The position numbers and the translations under genes are program-made. A DNA stretch of 64,000 nucleotides from NCBI RefSeq assembly GCF_005280255.1, contig NZ_CP040018.1, positions 620,001 through 684,000 of the forward strand, written 5' to 3'. The notes under the pieces are model-generated. The model was not told the DNA's origin. It searched no databases and saw nothing but the letters and a program-made list of their open reading frames with translations. Below, piece after piece: positions 61,273 through 64,000 of this stretch; positions within the stretch are counted from its first letter, which is position 1; each line of letters begins with the position of its first letter. The stretch is from Arthrobacter sp. 24S4-2 (lineage in GTDB: Bacteria; Actinomycetota; Actinomycetes; Actinomycetales; Micrococcaceae).

Positions 61273-62472
61273 TCAGGATCCTTCGGTGGCGGGGACGGTG
61301 GCGGGGGTGGTGAGCTGGATGAGGGAGGACTTGGCGTTGGCGGATTCTTCGATGGCGGACAGCACCCGCTGCACGGCCAGTCCCTCTTCGAACGACGGCG
61401 ACGGGGCGGTGCCGCCGCTGATCGCGGTGAGGAAGTCCCGGATTTCGTGCGTGAAGGTGTGTTCCCAGCCGATCACGTGGCCCTGCGGCCACCAGGCATC
61501 CATGAACGGGTGCTCGGGTTCGTTGACCAGGATCCGCCGGAAGCCCTGTTCCCGGACCGGGACGGTGGCGTCCATGAAGCCCAGCTCGTTGATGGCTTCC
61601 AGGTCAAAGAGCAGGGATCCCTTGTCCCCGTAGATCTCGAGTTTCAGGCTGTTCTTCTGGCCGGTGGCCATGCGCGAGACCTCCACGGAGGCGATGGTCC
61701 CGGAGTCCAGGGTCAGCGTGGCCCAGGCGGCGTCGTCGACCGTCACCTCTTCCAGGCCGTCCGCCCCGGGGCGGTGGGACACGAAGGTGTGCAGCCGGCC
61801 GGAAACCTCGGTGACCGTGCCGCCCAGCAGGAACAGCACCTGGTCGATCGCGTGGGAGGCGATGTCGCCCAGGGCCCCGGACCCGGCGGTTTCCTTGTTC
61901 AGCCGCCAGGTCATGGGGGAGTCCTCGTCCACCAGCCAGTCCTGCAGGTACGCGGCGCGGACGTGCCGGACCGTGCCCAGCCGGCCTTCCGCGATGAGCT
62001 CCCTGGCCAGGGCCAGGGCAGGGACGCGGCGGTAGTTGAACCCGATCATCGACTGCACGCCGCGTTCCCGGGCCGCCGCGGCGGCGTCAGTCATCGCTTC
62101 GGCCTCGGCGAGGGTGTTCGCCAGCGGCTTCTCGACCAGGACGTGCTTGCCCGCCTCGAGCGCCGCGATGGCGATCTCGGCATGCATCCAGCCCGGGGCG
62201 CAGATGTCCACGATGTGGATGTCGTCCCTGGCGATGACGGAACGCCAGTCTGTCGCGGATTCCGCCCAGCCGTACTTGGCCGCGGCTGCGGCGACTTGTC
62301 CGGCGCCCCGGCCCACGAGCACCTTCTGCTCGAAGGCCGGGACGTCGAAGTAGGATGCAACATTCCGCCACGCGTTCGAGTGGGCCTTGCCCATGAACGC
62401 GTAGCCGATCATCGCCACGCCCAGGGTCCTGCTGCCCGGGTTGGTGCCGTCCTTGCTGTCTGGGGAGTTCAT
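61273..62472 (-). CDS. Gfo/Idh/MocA family oxidoreductase (operon gene 2)
   Basis: A 399-residue dehydrogenase: VAMIGYAFMGKAHSNAWRNV as Rossmann start, ICAPGWMHAEIAIAALEAGKHVLVEKPLANT with the EKP motif, GSGALGDIASHAIDQVLFLLGG as substrate site. The stop is 1 nt before the isomerase start, so the genes are coupled. Length and motifs resemble myo-inositol or sugar dehydrogenases of soil actinobacteria. Confidence 0.9.
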   Translation of the reverse strand: MNSPDSKDGTNPGSRTLGVAMIGYAFMGKAHSNAWRNVASYFDVPAFEQKVLVGRGAGQVAAAAAKYGWAESATDWRSVIARDDIHIVDICAPGWMHAEIAIAALEAGKHVLVEKPLANTLAEAEAMTDAAAAARERGVQSMIGFNYRRVPALALARELIAEGRLGTVRHVRAAYLQDWLVDEDSPMTWRLNKETAGSGALGDIASHAIDQVLFLLGGTVTEVSGRLHTFVSHRPGADGLEEVTVDDAAWATLTLDSGTIASVEVSRMATGQKNSLKLEIYGDKGSLLFDLEAINELGFMDATVPVREQGFRRILVNEPEHPFMDAWWPQGHVIGWEHTFTHEIRDFLTAISGGTAPSPSFEEGLAVQRVLSAIEESANAKSSLIQLTTPATVPATEGS

Positions 62473-62482
62473 TGCCTGATTC

Positions 62483-63601
62483 CTAGAGTGTGGAAGCGCT
62501 GGGGTCCCAGTCCTCGGGGAGGGCCTGGGATGCGGGAGCGGAGCTTTCGACGTTGACAAAGGTGCCGGATTCGACGGACTCGGAGATCGAGACCATGGTG
62601 TCGAGCACGTGGTAGGCGAGGTTGCCCGTGGCGCGGTGCGGGACACCGGCACGGATGGAACGGGCCATGTCCAGCACACCCATGCCGCGGCCGTTGGACG
62701 GGCCGGTGGCGGGGATGACGGTCCAGTCTTCGTCGCCCGCGCGCCAGAGCCGCACGTCGCCGTCGAAATAGTTGGGATCCGGGAGGGAAATGGTGGCTTC
62801 CGTGCCGGTGATCTCCACGAAACCCATCCGTTGCCGCGGCGACTCGAACGAAAAGACGCTGTGCGAGGACTGGCCGCCCTCGAACTGGGCCATCGCGGAC
62901 ACGTGGGTGGGCACTTCGACCGTGAACTCCTCACCAAGCTTGGGGCCGGAGCCGATGACCCGGACTTCCTTGGCCTTGGACCCGAGGGCTGCAACGCGGC
63001 GCACGGAGCCGAACGTCTGGACCAGCGCGGTGAGGTAGTACGGACCCATGTCGAAAAGGGGCCCGGCGCCGTACTGGAAGAGGAACGCCGGATTCGGGTG
63101 CCAGGACTCCGGGCCGGGGGTCTGGAATGTGGTCATGGCGGTCAACGGCGTGCCGATGTCGCCGCGCTCAATCAGCCGCCGGGCGGTCTGCAGCCCTGCG
63201 CCCAGGAACGTGTCCGGCGCGCAGCCGAGCCGGAGCCCCGCGGCGTCCGCTGCCTTCAGCAACCCCAGCCCCGAGTCGCGGTCCAGCGAGAATGGCTTCT
63301 CGGTCCACACATGCTTGCCGGCGTTGACGGCGGCGGTGGCCACCTCCACGTGCGCGGCCGGGATGGTGAGGTTGACGATGATTTCGACGTCGGGATGGTT
63401 CAGGGCCGCGTCCACGCCGCCGGACTCGGCGATCCCGTATTCCTTCGCCCGGGCGGCGGCGGAGTCCTCGAAGAGATCGGCGATGACGTGGACCAACAGG
63501 TCCGGGAAGACCGTGAGGTTATCCAGGTACTGCTTGCTGATGTTGCCGGCGCCGATGACGGCGACTCCCACCGGCCCCCGGCGGGATGAAGCGCCGCTCA
63601 T
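62483..63601 (-). CDS. Gfo/Idh/MocA family oxidoreductase (operon gene 1)
   Basis: A 372-residue dehydrogenase: GVAVIGAGNISKQYLDNLTVFPDLLV, AVNAGKHVWTEKPFSLDRDSG, and FQYGAGPLFDMGPYYLTALVQTFG. ATG 63601 overlaps the stop of the upstream epimerase gene (ATGA). It is only distantly like the other two Gfo/Idh proteins of the operon, which suggests different steps, not duplication. Confidence 0.9.
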   Translation of the reverse strand: MSGASSRRGPVGVAVIGAGNISKQYLDNLTVFPDLLVHVIADLFEDSAAARAKEYGIAESGGVDAALNHPDVEIIVNLTIPAAHVEVATAAVNAGKHVWTEKPFSLDRDSGLGLLKAADAAGLRLGCAPDTFLGAGLQTARRLIERGDIGTPLTAMTTFQTPGPESWHPNPAFLFQYGAGPLFDMGPYYLTALVQTFGSVRRVAALGSKAKEVRVIGSGPKLGEEFTVEVPTHVSAMAQFEGGQSSHSVFSFESPRQRMGFVEITGTEATISLPDPNYFDGDVRLWRAGDEDWTVIPATGPSNGRGMGVLDMARSIRAGVPHRATGNLAYHVLDTMVSISESVESGTFVNVESSAPASQALPEDWDPSASTL

Positions 63602-64000
63602 GCCCGGGCTCCTTGGCTTGCATCGGCGTTCAGGAAGGCCAGGCTCTGGGTGATGCCGTCGAAGATCTCGCCGGAGTAATCGTCGAACTCCACGACGCCC
63701 ACTTCCAGGGACTTCGCGGCGCCGATGACGTCCCACACGGCGATCTTGCCCTGCCCGGCGGGCTGCTGTGCCTTGGTGTCGGTGTTCAGCGGGCCGTCCT
63801 TGATGTGGATGAACTTCACCCGGTCACCGAGTTTTGTCAGGATGTCGACGGGGTCCTGGCCGCCGACGGCAACCCAGTAGGTGTCCACTTCCAGCACCAG
63901 CTCCGGGTCCAGGAGGTCGGCGAAGTACTCCAGCGCCGTGCGGCCCTCGATGGTGGACTCCAGTTCCCAGGCGTGGTTGTGATATCCGACGCGGATGCCG
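63598..64000 (-). CDS. Sugar phosphate isomerase/epimerase (C-terminal part; runs off the right edge)
   Basis: The frame is open from the right edge to TGA at 63598, about 133 residues. GYHNHAWELESTIEGRTALEYFADLLDPELVLEVDTYWVAVGGQDPVDIL and FIHIKDGP carry the Glu, Asp and His metal ligands of the AP-endonuclease-2/xylose-isomerase fold. The gene's start is outside the window. It is the first visible gene of the sugar operon. Confidence 0.88.
   Translation of the reverse strand, partial: GIRVGYHNHAWELESTIEGRTALEYFADLLDPELVLEVDTYWVAVGGQDPVDILTKLGDRVKFIHIKDGPLNTDTKAQQPAGQGKIAVWDVIGAAKSLEVGVVEFDDYSGEIFDGITQSLAFLNADASQGARA

Overview
The window is chromosomal DNA from a high-G+C actinobacterium, most likely a member of the Micrococcaceae close to Arthrobacter/Pseudarthrobacter. 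This rests on strong GC bias at third codon positions, frequent GTG starts, a DUF3151 gene behind class II aldolase, the purS-purQ-purL order, GAF-ANTAR and Stealth proteins, a GSH-independent formaldehyde dehydrogenase, and many apparently leaderless genes. There are no rRNA genes, transposases, integrases or CRISPR arrays. Apart from small palindromic repeats and one remnant locus, the window looks like ordinary chromosome.

Layout. 1-2.5 kb: acyl-CoA synthetase and a TPP-dependent E1-alpha gene, overlapping on the minus strand (acetoin/2-oxoacid use). 2.6-10.5 kb: pyrE, GAF-ANTAR and STAS-like proteins, a Tat-like alpha/beta hydrolase, a NagD-type phosphatase, a Pro-rich membrane protein, a SpoU methyltransferase, fba and DUF3151. 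10.5-16.8 kb: a UDG-like protein, purA, an HPt-like protein, an APH-family kinase, a 6C-like small RNA, and an ECF sigma/membrane-partner pair. 16.9-20.9 kb: small metabolic and conserved genes, then a frameshifted AbiEi/DUF559-like gene between inverted palindromic repeats. 20.9-24.3 kb: purSQL. 25.1-33.6 kb: two large secreted subtilases enclosing an opposite-strand operon with two SSI-type subtilisin-inhibitor-like genes. 33.7-42.2 kb: an OhrR-like regulator, two small paralogues, lysC, recR, dnaX, the SRP RNA gene and tRNA-Ser(GGA). 42.3-49.7 kb: MpaB-type oxygenase, M23 peptidase, glutathione peroxidase and a polyamine-type ABC operon whose binding-protein gene carries a stop codon. 49.9-58.3 kb: formaldehyde dehydrogenase, metallophosphoesterase, Stealth phosphotransferase, HAD hydrolase, LytR_C protein, TetR, DsbA-like protein, GNAT and a truncated UPF0303 gene. 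58.3-64 kb: a tightly packed sugar-catabolic operon with three Gfo/Idh dehydrogenases and two xylose-isomerase-like (TIM-barrel) epimerases, running off the right edge.

The most interesting parts are the protease-inhibitor island (25.1-33.6 kb), the two-hairpin C-loop RNA (15.06-15.16 kb), the palindromic repeats around 16.8, 19.8 and 20.9 kb, and a recurring leaderless promoter layout with a -10 box 6-7 nt before the start codon. Five genes have single-base frameshifts at or next to short G/C runs. Either the assembly has homopolymer errors or the strain has lost several accessory genes, and this should be settled before any of them is called a pseudogene.
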